From NCBI GenBank assembly GCA_037833965.1, contig AP031357.1, forward strand, positions 19,612,001-19,676,000: DNA of 64,000 nucleotides. The letters run 5' to 3'. Position numbers and translations under genes: made by a program. This DNA comes from Marchantia polymorpha subsp. ruderalis. Lineage: Eukaryota > Streptophyta > Marchantiopsida > Marchantiales > Marchantiaceae. Of the stretch, positions 12,565 to 25,700 are shown in pieces; position 1 is the stretch's first letter, and each line of letters opens with the position of its first letter. The notes beneath the pieces were generated by a model. The model made no database searches. It saw only the letters and a list, made by a program, of their open reading frames with translations, and had not been told where the DNA came from.

Positions 12565-13107
12565 ATGAGGAAATGGAGAACAAACTTCGAGGAAGAGAAG
12601 GGAGGAATTTTTAGCCTATCTAAGGTGCCAATCAGGATTGCTGTTTGTAAGTGCTCGTGGATGGTCTGGTGTACAGTACTTTATGGAGGAATGCTCTTTT
12701 GGGCTTTGTTTCTCGTCTTTCAGATCACTCCTCCCTGGATGTCTAGCTTTAAGCCCCTATCGAGAGGTGCAAGTGAGTGGACTCTGCTACACAATTCTGT
12801 TATTCTAGGAACAGAAGTTGGGCTGCTGGCAATGGTTGCATTGATCACGTTCTTAGTGCCAGCACTGATAATGACTTGGATTACAGCCCTGGTCTTCGAG
12901 TACATGTTTGGGAGAGGACTTTTTGGCCGTCCCCAACGGCTGATCGAGGATGGAAGTATGATCGCACGAGATATTTCCTGGATGGCTTTCAAAAGTGTGG
13001 TGAAGGAGGGCAATGTTGTTGCTGTTATAGTTGTGATTATATGCATGCTGACTTGTGGAAGCATGAGGGGATATGGAGATTCAGAGGTAATAAAGGCTAC
13101 TTTCTGA
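12565..13107 (+). CDS. Hypothetical small membrane protein (180 aa)
   Basis: A 180-codon frame starting with a charged N-terminus (MRKWRTNFEEEKGG). Hydrophobic segments follow at about residues 29-53 (Trp/Cys-rich), 80-115 (long, probably two passes) and 148-165 (VVAVIVVIICMLTCG). A hydrophilic loop at about 116-147 (FGRGLFGRPQRLIEDG) lies between the second and third. I do not recognise the family. The clean alternation of hydrophobic and charged blocks supports a real coding exon. It could be one exon of a longer gene, since splice sites at either end cannot be excluded. No link to the 6133 gene beyond both being membrane proteins. Confidence 0.5.
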   Translation: MRKWRTNFEEEKGGIFSLSKVPIRIAVCKCSWMVWCTVLYGGMLFWALFLVFQITPPWMSSFKPLSRGASEWTLLHNSVILGTEVGLLAMVALITFLVPALIMTWITALVFEYMFGRGLFGRPQRLIEDGSMIARDISWMAFKSVVKEGNVVAVIVVIICMLTCGSMRGYGDSEVIKATF

Positions 13108-13883
13108 TATCCGAGAACAATAATCATGGCTGTTTGGTACTTCGGACCGATATCGAGAAGTTTGTAGCGCTCATCTATAGTCTCTTTGATTTCTTCTTTT
13201 CTTCACATTTTTCCCCCACAAAGCTTTCACGAAATGACTTCACGTCACCCGCGATCATGCTATTTGATGCTGCTCCTGTAGATGCCGTGTCATTGTAGAC
13301 TAAGAATTATGTGATGACGCTTTAAAGTGAGGTAGTCAAACCTCGAAAATTATCAAACGCATTTTTCTTACATCGTTCAAACTTTTCCTCACTGTGTCAC
13401 CCACATAATATTTTTCCTGTTCTCCAGCCAGTGTGAATCTAGTTTTGTCAGATGATACAAGAGCTGTAGTAGACAATGTAGAGTTGTGTCTAAGAAGAGG
13501 TCCAAAGTAGGAACTCTGTAGAGTGGTCAGTAGTGCGATTTTTATCGCTAACAGATGCGGCACATGTGCATACAATTGGTGTGTTCGGAAGGCACCTAGG
13601 TTCTTTCTATTTGTAAATTTGTAATTCGTCTTCTATTTTTTTTTTATCAAGAAGGCTAAAAGGCAGACAGTGGTGCTTTGGAGCTTTGGGCGAGGTTTCA
13701 ATACATCACTGCAAGAGTGAAAGTCATTTTGCTCTAACTTGTGGTTGTAAATACGATGGATGTTTCCATGCCCATCAGTGAAACGCACTAGTAAGACTCT
13801 TCTCTGATATTTCCTTACCCAGCCGTCTTTGCTGCAATTAAGTCGTGAGGATCAAGTTATTCCTGTGCAGGAAAGTCAAATTG
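13108..13883. other. Intergenic, no gene recognised
   Basis: No frame with coding character, RNA gene or clear repeat was seen. Confidence 0.45.
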
Positions 13884-14371
13884 TCAAGTTGATGGCAAGA
13901 AGGCTATCATTTGGAAGAATATAATCATATTGCCCTCCTTCCATTTCACAACACGAATCTCAGAGGCTTCATAACCTAGAGCAGGATTACGCAGTTTTGT
14001 ACAAAGCAGAGAGAACACAGCACAGGGTACGCCGGACTTTAGGTTGCTACCTTGCTGTGAGTGCTCCACTGTAGAGTTCAGGTACGGGAGACTTTCCTTT
14101 TCCCACACTGTCAAAAGTTTATCACAGAAGTCGCCTGTATCATGGTACACAGCTTCTGTTGGATGGAGGATACGAGTTATAAACCTCGGCATAGGTTTTC
14201 AAGAAGTCTTCTTCTACCATCTACCACAGAAAGTCTGGTAGGCTTGGCCTGGCTCTCTTCTTCCAAAGAGATGTGAATATCTGACAACTGCACAGAATAT
14301 CCGAAATGACGTTGCAATACTTGTTCTACACCTCTTTCATGCATAGTCCGCACCGCCTGGTATCTTCTCAT
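13884..14371 (-). pseudogene. Possible host coding remnant, unknown family
   Basis: Two overlapping minus frames look protein-like: 14177-14371 (GVEQVLQRHFGYSVQLSDIH) and 13884-14192 (YHDTGDFCDKLLTVWEKESL, continuing to about 13930). They overlap by about 15 bp in different frames with no room for a normal intron. This would fit a decayed gene copy with a frameshift near 14.18 kb, or parts of two exons with unseen splicing. No family recognised. Confidence 0.3.
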
Positions 14372-15839
14372 AGTTCTCAGACTGCCACATGATAATGCTC
14401 AGCAATGCATACTCGCGCTTTAAGCAGGGACCAGCTCTTTGCAGATGTCAGGTTCTCGCAGAAAAAAATTAGCCACCAAAATTATAAGGAAACGGCTCAT
14501 TCGATCGCTGCGCTTATTAACGATACTCACTCCTATCTAAGATGGTAGACTGTACGGAATACGACATCCACTATAACCAGATTTGGATGCTTTCACATAA
14601 AACTCTACGTAAAACTGACTCAGGCGCAACTAACACTTTACTCAGTCAGAAGTTGGACTTACAATTTTGGTGGCTCGTACTACATTCGCAGATTAATCAG
14701 CACAGCGTCATTAAGGGGGAGGAGCCAAAGGCCAAGTAGCCTATTCGAGCACAAACTGCCTCATGGCTCCAAGAACAGACGTTTCCACCACCATCAATGG
14801 AATCAACCCTCTCAAGAAAGTTAACTAAAGATGTGCTTCACTGGAGACTCCCAAGGCACATGAAATGATGGCCTCAAAATGCTTGACTTTCGGCAGAGGT
14901 TTGTAATAGGAATGCAGTGTACATGACCATGTTATAATAGCCCAGAAAGCTTGACTTTAGTAAGCTCTTTTCTTCATAAAAGGTCCGAAAAAGAAAAGCA
15001 CGAAAGATAACTATACTGCAATTAACCGAGAAAGTGACTATCACACTCTAATAGTTCCAAGCTACAAGAAATCTACAACAGGCAAAGCGTCCTCAGCCTC
15101 TTAGTCCCAAGCGTTATCCTAGTACAAATGTCAGAAGTTGGTTTGTTCACTCATATCTACTTACAGTGCACTACTTCAGCAGACAGCCAGCTATTTATAC
15201 ATGGTACTGCCATCAAATTGCCATCACACTCTCTAGAGAAAATTTGAATTCCGAAAATGAAATTGAATTTGTATCACGAAGGCACGCACTCCGAATTCAC
15301 TATGCCCACATACTCTGGAGTGTAAGCCATGTGCCTCATCAAAGATCCCGGTCTGAACAATTAAGGTTCACCCAATCCATTGAGAGCCAGGGGAGTGGCA
15401 CTGAACTGCCTTTATAGAGGATAAACAAGAGGTAAACTGACTTCACTAGAGAAAGTACTGGAACCTGTCCTGTTGCTGACGTTATTATGATCTAGCAAAT
15501 CATGCGCTTGCAAAGCCAAAACTTATAGCTCCACATAGGCAAAATGCGCCTTAAAAACCTGTTCCAAGTAAAGGTCCAGTGGGACAGAACAAGTAACTAA
15601 GAGTCCCTATGCCTGTTAAATACACAATTTACATTGGGCAGACTCTAAATACATCTCATAATACCGTCATGCCAGGTTGGTTTAGGTGTGAATGCAGATG
15701 ACCTCCTATTTAAAATAAATAATAAATAACAGGATTCAAAGCTTGAAGAACTTGCTTTGTCGATATCATGATCAACGGAACAAGTAATTGTAATCTGCTT
15801 GTAGTTTTCCAAGTCACTTATTTTGGCAGAATGAATTGA
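14372..15839. other. Intergenic / 3' flank of NDUFA5
   Basis: No gene, RNA or repeat recognised. Frames are at most 83 codons with no family features. Confidence 0.5.
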
Positions 15840-16495
15840 CTACCGATGGAGGGGAACATGGCTAGGAACATCATTCTCCTCGATCATAATTTGAACCTTA
15901 TAACCTTCTGGTGCCTCCCATGGTTTCCATTCTGGATCAACGATCAATGATCAATCAGAAATGACATACCAACTACCAGCAGATCCACAGTGGAAGGTCG
16001 TACTCGTATGAATTCCATGACACGTCAGCATTCGGGACCCAAAACAAGTTGCAAACAATCCGGGAGAACAAGTGCAAGCTTCAATCTACAAAATGCATTG
16101 ATAATTTGTGCACACACACAGTAATTTTGATCACGATGGTAGCTGCATGCGCCATTGACTCGAGAAACGATAAGAAACACACCAGCCATTTTGGGGATCA
16201 ATGTCAGCTCATCCTTGGCCTGCTGAATCAACTGCTCCACTTGTCCGTTTCCAACACGCTTCTCGATCTCCTTCCAGTCTTCCTCCTCATTACAGATTGC
16301 CAACCGATGCTGTGTAATTTCCTCCACTGTTTTTCGGTACTGCGCTGACTCAGGAATCGGCTGCACTGCGTCCAGCGTTTTCCGATACAGACCAATTAAC
16401 ACCTCTCTCGCATTCGGTACCACGGGCAGGCCCACAATTCCCGTCGTTTCCTTGACTCCGCCCAACAGCGGGCCTGCGATGCGTCGGAGAAACAT
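15840..16495 (-). CDS. NDUFA5: NADH dehydrogenase 1 alpha subcomplex subunit 5 (complex I B13)
   Basis: Accessory subunit of mitochondrial respiratory complex I (peripheral arm). Two exons: 16183-16495 and 15840-15931, with intron 15932-16182 (donor CTG|GTGTGT, acceptor CCAG|AATGG). The joined frame is 134 aa. It opens MFLRRIAGPLLGGVKETTG and contains VVPNAREVLIGLYRKTLDA, CNEEEDWKEIEKRVGNGQ and DELTLIPKMAEWKPWEAPEG. These match the plant B13 pattern (TTGIVGL-VVPNAR, EEEDW-IEKR-G-GQVE, DELTLI-KM-EW-PW) recalled from the family. The downstream exon ends NDVPSHVPLHR. The C-terminus is shorter than the about 169 residues I recall for Arabidopsis, closer to animal B13. Without splicing the frame would run into non-homologous intron sequence. 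Confidence 0.93.
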
Positions 16496-16750
16496 GGCTA
16501 CTCGCCTCCCCTGTCACGGATCCCGCGATCGATCGAAAGTGTGTAATCCGTGTAATTCGCTCGAGGCTGTCGTCTGCACCTCTTCCCTCTATTTACACTG
16601 ACAGACTCCACCACCGATCCGCTCTTCGTTCCCCCCTGCTGCCAACTTTGCCTTCCCTGGCAAACCCTAGCAGAGCTCCTGCTCCGGTCTCGACATTCAT
16701 TCATTCATTCCTTCCTTCCTTCCTTCCTTCCTTCGATCGTTCCGTTCGAT
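16496..16750 (-). promoter_or_regulatory. Probable 5' leader/promoter of NDUFA5 with (CATT)n and (CCTT)n
   Basis: Pyrimidine-rich stretch upstream of the NDUFA5 start. It holds adjacent (CATT)n at about 16694-16709 and (CCTT)n at about 16710-16734, read as purine-rich (AAGG)n on the gene strand. A regulatory role is inferred from position only. Confidence 0.35.
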
Positions 16751-18988
16751 GTGCCTCCCCCACCGGGTACTCACCTTCTCCCCAGCATTTTCCAAGCTCT
16801 TTCCGAATTATTGCATGCACCCGAAAGCTCTGCCAAAATTAAGTTTACTGTCTCGATCACAATACTTTCAGATGTAATGAAACGAGACAAACTGTGTAGA
16901 TCAGATACATTGTATTGTGTGAGTTTATTGCATAAACTTGATTTTGTAGTCAATGTGGATGTTAGTTATTATATATTTTGATTTTGCATTAGCTATTCCT
17001 GGAGTCCAACTTTTAAAATCTCCAATTTTTCCAAGAATTGAACATTTCACTCCATAGTCATTAAATAGTCAACTTGCCTCAAACCATGATCTATTTTGTA
17101 TTCAAATTTTTATCAAGATCAAAATAACAACACCACATAATCTAAGAAAATATGAAAACTAAGACGGATTTATGACTTTGGTCTATTTATGATATCACCT
17201 AGTTGATTAATGCACAATGATGGTTTGTTTGTGTATTTTCAATATATTACTAAATTGAACTATCTATCTTGCTTTAAAAATCTTATATAATCAGATCATA
17301 AATCTGATATGTAGTTGATAAAATAAATTTACATTTGGTTAATAAATCTTAGATTATTTCATCAAGTACATATATCTGATATGTAATTGATGAAATAATT
17401 TCACATTTGCTTAGTAAATTTTAAACATGTCAATGAAGTACTATACATAATTTTTTCATGATCATAACAGTAAAAATTGTATTATGCATAATGATATCAT
17501 GCATGAGTGATTGATTGATTTATATATACACTTGAGGGTCTAATGTTCTTCAAAAAACTAACATTTTGGAAAAAAATGACTTAATAAAAATTATGAAAAT
17601 GATTGTGAAACTTTCAAAAATTAGCTAGATTACAAAAATTAACAACAATTCAAGACTAATTAGAAATTCTTAAAATAATAGATAGCAAAAAAATAATCTA
17701 CAAGTAAGCTTAAAATACGTGAAAAAAATGGCAAAAAAATTATATGTGATGATGAGATAAAATTTGAGAAATAAAATGGAAGAACTCATAAAATCAAATA
17801 AAAGTATATAGTGGGACATATTGGAAATTAAAAAATGAAATAAGTTAAAAAAAATTTCCTTTTGTTTTACAATTATATTTTATTAAAAAATTAATGGGAA
17901 TAATTCTAATATATATTTATATTGAAATTTTTTTTATGAGCATATATAAAAAAATAAAAATTGAGTGATTTAACTTAAATATAAAAATTATTAGTTTGAC
18001 GATAAAATCAAAATTCAAGTGCGTATGTTCAAATTTTGTGAGTGTTCAAATATAAAATTTGATAAATAATGTGATTTTTAGAAGTTTTTTCAAATAATAT
18101 TAAAAAAAATTATTTAATCTATAAAATAAAATTTAAAATTTGCAACAACTTTTTGAATGTCATAAAATAATCATAATTATTGCCATAAAATATTTATCTT
18201 ATAAAAATTCTATGAAAATCTATTCGATATCAATACATTTTTGCAAAAGTTTTAGTAGAAAAAATTAACAAATCATCAAATGACAATTCATTTGATGATT
18301 TTTAAACATTTGGTTTTGATACATATGAATTTTTTCATATTTTATGAAATTAAAAATAATTTTTTTTCCAAATATATTTATAAATAAAATATATGATTTT
18401 TTAAAATGAAAAAAACTAAACATAATCGTTTAATTGTAAAATTTGATTGAAATGTAGATATATAGTTCATATTTATTTCATTTTAAATCAAAGATAAGTT
18501 GAATCATATGTATCCCGTCAGTTTTGAACACATTTGGAAAGAAAATGAAAAAAAAATCTAGAAATTAAGCTAAAGACGAACTAAAAATTTGATCAAATAG
18601 TAAAATCTCACACGCAGTCATTACCTACAATTTTCTTATTCTAAGTCATGAGTAATAAGTGGTTGAAATTGAGATATTCAAACTTCAGTAGAAACAAATA
18701 CTGAACAACATGATAGTAAGACTTAAGGTACAATTATCTGTGGATGATACTATTTATATTGGTCATAACATACAGTTCGATTAAAACATAGTATTATCCA
18801 TGTAGTACTTCAAATGGATTTATTGATGGATTTATCGGCTGAAAAAAGTAAGATGTTGACAAATTGATGAAGATAATGATATACCAAGCTAAGTTGGAAA
18901 TAAACTATCGCCTTGTACAATACATTATTTCTCATATGGACTGAATCTAATAAAATTTTGTGCATTACTCAATTACCTATTTTCGGAT
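16751..18988. other. Strongly AT-rich spacer
   Basis: About 2.2 kb of mostly very AT-rich DNA with A/T homopolymer runs and no coding frame. A perfect 14-bp inverted repeat with a 4-nt loop lies at 18270-18301 (aaatcatcaaatga / tcatttgatgattt). No recognisable transposon domain. Confidence 0.6.
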
Positions 18989-19265
18989 CTCTTGAAGAAA
19001 CAAACCCCTCCACGGGGGCTCGGGCACGCAACAACCGATGCGGGGGTACGACCCGCCGTTACAAGGGTCAGCCGAGAGGGAGCGACAGAGAAACGGCCAA
19101 TCCGGCCCTCTGGGCCCGAGAGGCCACTATCCATGTCTGTCAGTCATTCCTAGTGCTTACATATATTTGAAGAAGAATCCGTAGCCCATAACTGGGACTG
19201 CTGACTATGAAGGACTGGGGCTACATAGCCCCCATAGCCCCCAGGGTCCATGTTAGACAGATATC
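18989..19265. other. Short GC-rich island at edge of AT spacer
   Basis: An abrupt switch to GC-rich sequence (cctccacgggggctcgggca at about 19007 onward) containing ggccctctgggcccgagaggcc and repeated catagcccc words near 19225-19245. The open frame across it (18913-19170) carries no known motif. It could be a fragment of a mobile element or inserted foreign DNA. Confidence 0.35.
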
Positions 19266-19728
19266 TTCGTAGACACTTCGTGGAATCTATGTTTGTGAAC
19301 AATGATGTCATTTTGAAGAAAGATCCATTAAAACTACTCGTTCTAGTGATTAGGAAAGTTACTACTCTGGTTCCATTACTTTTCGCCGAATAGATCTCTC
19401 GGTTGGATTGGTCGAGTCCAATTCAGTGGTTCTATTGATAGTTGGAGAACTGAGTGTAATCTTGAGAGGTCAAGAAATGAAATGGCATCCCTTGAAATTT
19501 TCATCGTTTCACTATTCCAATACACTTATAACACGATGGATAGCCAAGTGCATTGATAGATAGTTTCCAGTCTTATGGATCGATTGCATACACCAATACT
19601 GTATACGGGTATCTGTAGGATCTGATTCTCTGCCTGAGCGCTAACAGGGACTGAAATTCTGAATGCGAGTAAGCGGAAGTGATGAGGTGATGCGCACATT
19701 TTGTTGGTGGTACCAGGAAAGAGAAAGA

Positions 19729-22700
19729 TCAGCGGTACACGAGAAAAATACGCAATCTTTGCTCACCACTGTCCAGTGATCTCGAGTCTATAAGTTCAGC
19801 TACAGATTTTACGGTCTCGACTTCTTTGACCAGATGTGACATCATATCTTGCAAGCGCTGTTCATTTTGCTTCTGAATAGTCAGCGCCTGTTCCATTCGT
19901 TGGATCTTCGAGCTGCTGTCAGTCTTCTCCTGCTCACAGCCACGAATCGCACTCATTTTCTGTTGAATCTGCTCGCCAACATCGTTCCGCCTCTTCAGGC
20001 TCTTGAAGGCCTCACAAGCTGGTGGTAGCAAGCTGCACTGCGATCTCTCCTCGAACGGCACAGCAGGGAAGCATATTGTGGGACACCTGCTCACAACCAT
20101 TTACATCCACATCAAGCATGACATTGCAAGACATCCTGAACTTGCCTTCGTCACTCACGTCACTGGAAAGGTCAGCATAATATTGTCCTGGAGCTTGTCC
20201 CCATGAAAGTCTCTCGACATAAGAAGAAGAACACCAACATAAGCAATAGCACATTTGATTTCTTTCCGATGATAAAAGCGCAAGGTCGTGGTAATACATT
20301 ACCCTTGCTTAGATATAATTACATATTTATTATTTCGAGAGTGCTAGGAGAATACTATGCTTAGGTTTGAATTACTCAGATAAATATGTAAAAGCAGGTG
20401 TGAATTTGATCTACTTTGTCAATACGAAAGCCTAACGTACTGTTAATATCTGAATTTAGTTCAAAAAAATAAATATTTTCCTCTCTTTTTGAGAGCCTTC
20501 CACTAGGCCAATGTTATGAGTATGATTCCAGTGCATATATATATTTAAGAAGGTGAGATTTGATATACTTTTAGAATATGAAAGAGGAAGGTCCTGGCAA
20601 TAAAATCTCACCCTCGGCCGAGAGGGTGCCGGAGACGATCTTTGACGAAAGCTCCATCCAAAGACATGGCTCCCGGTGGGCACGGCAGATCATTGAGGGC
20701 TTGGTTCATATTCTCCTCCGAGTCGTAAACATGACACTCGCCCAGGAGGTGGAAAAACAGCGTTCTTCTCGTGTGCATGTGCTCTGGCTGGAGGTGAATC
20801 AAGTTCACTGCAAAGCCCAGAAAGCCCCTCGGGACCTGGCCATTCCTGCCCACAGGCTCAGGAAGGCAGAGGAGTTTCTGCGGGTGCTCGACATCTGTTG
20901 GCACAGTACACTCACTTCACAGCGATGACAACATTGTTCAACATCCTGTCACGATCAGCATCGCATCTGACACCATAAACCATTCTCTGGAAAGCAATTC
21001 ATGCCTAGGAACCGACTTGTCCACAAGGCTGCGGTCGATGGATTAGCGAGTACCTGAGTTCTTCTAGGCAGATGACTTCACATCGTCCATTCCAAAGCTT
21101 AGACGCGTATGATTGCCGCAGCTGTTCACGAGTCTCGCATGCGATCAGTAACAAGCTACTGCGACCCAGGTACACAGAAAGAATCCTGTTTTGAGAGCAA
21201 AAATCACCACTTCAGCGCTTCACATGCACACGGAAAACCAGCTCCAAGAATCTGGTTGTCGTATCAAACGTAGTACGAACTGAATGTGTGTGTCTATAAT
21301 CAGATCACGGAATCGGAGCATGCCTGTTCAGCCGCTCATCCTCCACTCCAGCTAACATGACAACCAAGTCAAGAAGTGCATTGGACTTGGCTGCAAGGCC
21401 CCTGCCAAATTTCTCACAAAAGTCTAGAGGAGATGAATCTGGGCCCGGGAGCTTCTTAATTGCCTCGTGCACGTCCTCGCGAGTCTGTAACAGTTTGTCT
21501 CTCTCCTTCTCTGCTTCCAACATCTCTTTATTTTGTTCGTAACACGCGTCGAATACATCTAGCTCCTCCCTCAGCTGTTTTATGTTTTCTGTCAATCAGA
21601 AGATTTGAAGGACGTGAACCAAGCGCTGCGTCCGGCAGAGGAACTCGAGCATCTATCAGCAAATGACTAAATCCTTTGCAGTACGCGTTCTACAATTACT
21701 AAGTATTATAGCTGAATAAATTTGAGAAAGGGTAGAAAGCATCTGATGGTCTAAAGCTTACCTTCGAACAAGTCAATCTTCCTGTCCAGTATCTCCAGAC
21801 GATTCTTTTCAGTTTCAAGCTCTTGACATAGGCGAGATATCTCGTGCGTCATTGCTTTCAGATCCTGATATTACATATTTTCTTCTATCAGATGGAAGAC
21901 ATGCACAAAGTGAAGACTGCTGTGGCTTGCATCTGATGCTTTCCATGATTCCCCATACTCAGAAGAAACTCTTACTAGTACAAACTCTTGCTCGATATGG
22001 ACAATCCTATGTACTAATCACGGACGTTCATGCTGCCTGTTCTCACAAAAAAATATTTTTGTACAAAATGTCGACGATGGTAACCTGCGTTAGCGACTGT
22101 AAGTTGTTCAAGCGATCCAAAACGGATTGAACGATTTTGCCGCTGGTGATGAGAACTCGTACTGCTTCCGACTTGACCGGAAGCTCAGCAGGGCCTTCAT
22201 AGAACAAGTGCATCTGATACATTCCCTCGAGTCCAGAGCCGAACTCCAACTTGTCGAATTTGCAAACACCGGCGATGAGTTCTGCGGTCGATTTACTCAG
22301 CAGCGGACAAGGTTGACTGATGCCTTCGCTGGGAAACAGTGCGCTCGTGTCGATGGTGAAGCTCAAGCGGAGCTCTCCAAAGCTTTCAGAGCAGATGTTG
22401 TCGTGGGCATCCACTAGCTTGACTTCCAGTTGCTGCAACTCCTCGCCTATCGTGGCGTGACAGATTTCAAGTCTATGAGGTGGACCATGCTTCACGGAGA
22501 TGAGTCTCCAGATGGGATCGACTGGAAACTCAGGCAGATGAATCTTGAGGCGATAGTTTCCAGCTCTACGAGGAACTGGCAGCTGATCGAAGACGTACTT
22601 CGAATCGCCACAGTGCCTTTTTCTCTTATTTGCAGTCTCATCGTAAAGCACGAGCTCATTGTTGCTCACCGATGAAGCCATCCCACTCTCGGAATCGGGA

Positions 22701-25700
22701 AGCGTCAGAAGTGGTGTTGATTCGGCACACTCTGTGTTCCTGAGGGATGCTCTAACCTGCACCTTGTTCTTGAGCCTCCGGCCGTCTGCGGAATCTAAGG
22801 TGATGACCAGTTCGGGTAAAAACTGCTGTGTTTCGCCCGACAGACATATTTCTGTGGCAGTCTCTGTGTCCACCTTGATTTGTGAAGGATAGTTGCCATG
22901 TATGACTCGCAGGTCTATTGAACAGCCGCACGAGACTTCCGGGTCATCCAGTTCAGCGTACAATTCATACTCTCCTTTATCTAAATACATGACCAAACTC
23001 TCGAACTCAGCTGCACCGTTTGCAATTTCCGCACTCAGAACCTTCCACTGGGGACACTTCCTGCATTGGAGTTCGAGAGCTCTGCCATCGTAGCGAGTGC
23101 AGAAGTTTTTCTCAGAGTCCAACAACAGTATCTCCAGAGCTGGCAATAAGTCTCCTACAGCTACTTGACATGAGGAGAGAGGGGCTCTGCTCTGCTTGGG
23201 CATGATGCCTCTGACATCCCTCGCTAGTGGCAGAAGCTCGGTCAGCTTGCCATGACGGAGCAGAATTTTCCAGCGAACCATGCCGATCATCTTCGATTCC
23301 AGATGCGTCAATTCAAGGAAGTAAGTCCCAGTTGTCCGGGACAAACTGACGACAGCTTCGTACACTCCTTCCTCTACTTTCAGAAGAACGAAGTCCCAGA
23401 AGACTTTGTCAGGATGTAGAGCTCTGGGTCGTTCACAAGCTACGCTCAAAACAAGCTGCATATTGAAACACGAATCCACTTGCTGATCAGTTCGTCTCCT
23501 GATCCTTGTAATGATCGGTCAGATTTCATGAATCTTCTATACCATTCAACCGGTGAAAAAAATGATTCGCCTATCCACACTTCATCGATTCGTCTGTGTC
23601 ACAGTTGAAAACCAGATTCATTGTACGCCTGCTTGCTTTCTGCCTTGTACTAGGATCTTAATGTCAAGATAGGAAACTGAAGAATGACGTTCATCGATCG
23701 AATGAAAATCATGAAAGCAGAGAAGATATCATCCAGTCCTGCAAGCAGGTGTACCATGAATCAGCTACTCAACTATGACACACGTGACTCATGTCTCTTC
23801 TCGATTTTAGCGGAAGTGAAGGTAACTTACTCCTGATTGCAGCTCATCCGTCAAGACACCAGGTTCACCTAATGTGTCAACCAGCGCTCTGAAACGTAGT
23901 CTGAAGGGCTCTCCGCTCTTGGTCTCGATGACTTCAGGACCAGAGGTGGCATGGGCTAAAATATTTGCATCGGCCATTCTGACTTCCACCTACAGGAATG
24001 GAGTTACAGCAGTGCACAGGATATGCAAGGGCGTTGACAGGAAACAACAATCGGAGTACATGACGCGTATTCAGCCATAATGCTTGGGTTACTTCTGCGG
24101 TATGGCATACCTCAAAGCCCAGACTAATTTGATGCCTGTTGGAGATGTAACAGGTACCAGCCCAGACTCCAGGAGTGCGTGGAAGCTGTATTGTGGGTAG
24201 TGTACACACGCCTTCGGTGAACTTGAATGCTGCGTTGGGGATCCAGCTCACTTCCAGTTCAACGCTGTCTGGTTTCGCGGCATCAACTGAAGTATCGCGT
24301 TCTCCTCTTTCGTCGACGATCTCCACGTCAACTCCCGCAAGTTGCATCCCACACCATGCCTCGCTTGGTAGCTGCGCACATTATCAGATCTATGTACGAT
24401 GACATGCACACAATGCCCAACCATGATAATGTGATCTACTATGTTGACCACCCAGCAGAGCACACTTTGGGATACATGACCAGAATGTCCATCACAGTGA
24501 GCAACTGATAAAACGAAGATTGGAACACGAGAGTACAAGAATATGGCCTTCTTCATTTCTTCATTTGTATGTCCTATCCCCTGAAACCACTCGAAGAATT
24601 TTACTTGCGATGGAGGTTGTGGCATTCACGCGGGACGAGGAACATGGCGGGTTCATCGGACCAGCTCTTAGACGAGCAGACCATTTAGACGACATTCTGT
24701 GTCGGGTCTTCTGATCGACTTGTTACCTCTCCAAGTTTTTGCAGAAACCTGTCGACGACTTTGACTGGAACCTCGAGAAGATCAACGTTAGATTCTGATA
24801 CGAATTTGATAGAACCTGCACATCAGCATGCACCACATGCAATTCATAGCTGCTCGAAATTGTGTGCCCGGCTTGAATCAGATCTAGTGCCTCTCAGAAA
24901 TCAAGCTGGATACTGCTGTTTCACTTAATAGCAGAAAGCCTTAACCCGATGATTCTATACTCATGTATCTCTTCATGAGCTTTGGTTTCCTTATCTAGAG
25001 GGATGAATTCCATATCAATATGCTTATGAACAGAAGTCACCGTCGAGCCAAGACAAGTTCAAGACATTTTCTAATTTGCTTCTATTTATCAGGTCTCGGC
25101 TTACCTGTTGTGCTGAAAGGGCCGGTGATTTTCAGCAATCCTCCCAACTGCAGCTGACCAGTTTCATCGACCTGTACGAGAAATCCTCAAGATTGAGTCC
25201 GTGAAATGAAGGACGAGGGCCTTAGATCAAGTTGAAATAACTTCTGTGGTCCTGAATATTTCGATTGTGTTTTTAGCCTCAGACTAACAGACTGCTTAAA
25301 CGTAAGGAATTCCACGGAAGATAAAGACGTCGACCTCCCATCTTATAAAATAGTGGGACCACAGTGGAGTGGACAAGTGTGAATATGACGAACATCAGCA
25401 GTAAAAATTGCTCGCAAGAACCAGCTCCTTGTATTACCTCCCACAAGGAAGATTCGTTGAAGAAACTCAGTCCATCCAAGACGACTTTCAGTTTCTGACC
25501 TTGTGCTGCTTGGTTCCCGAACTTGTCTCGGGCCTTTAGAAACAAAGAAAAGAGCTAGTTGACAATGGTGATAATTTATTTATGTCCAATCCACTGACAG
25601 GGTTAGACCAATCGAGGAAAGCATAAATATATATATATGCCGAGTTCAACTGTCAAGCGCAAGAAATGATGAATATACTGTTTTTGGACCGATGGATTGA

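Noticed and set aside
20012-20299. Apparent frameshift in the last part of the GMI1-like gene, where two overlapping minus frames both look protein-like
   Set aside because: An acceptor (GAGCAG|GTGTCC) at 20086 joins the hinge exon to the 19729-20086 frame with correct phase and family sequence (ICFPAV). The 20012-20299 frame is intron plus out-of-frame exon.
21305-21315. A second possible GC donor in the hinge region (AACAG|GCATGC)
   Set aside because: A GT donor eight bases beyond the hinge-exon codon boundary (CC|GTGATC) also keeps phase, so a non-canonical site is not needed.
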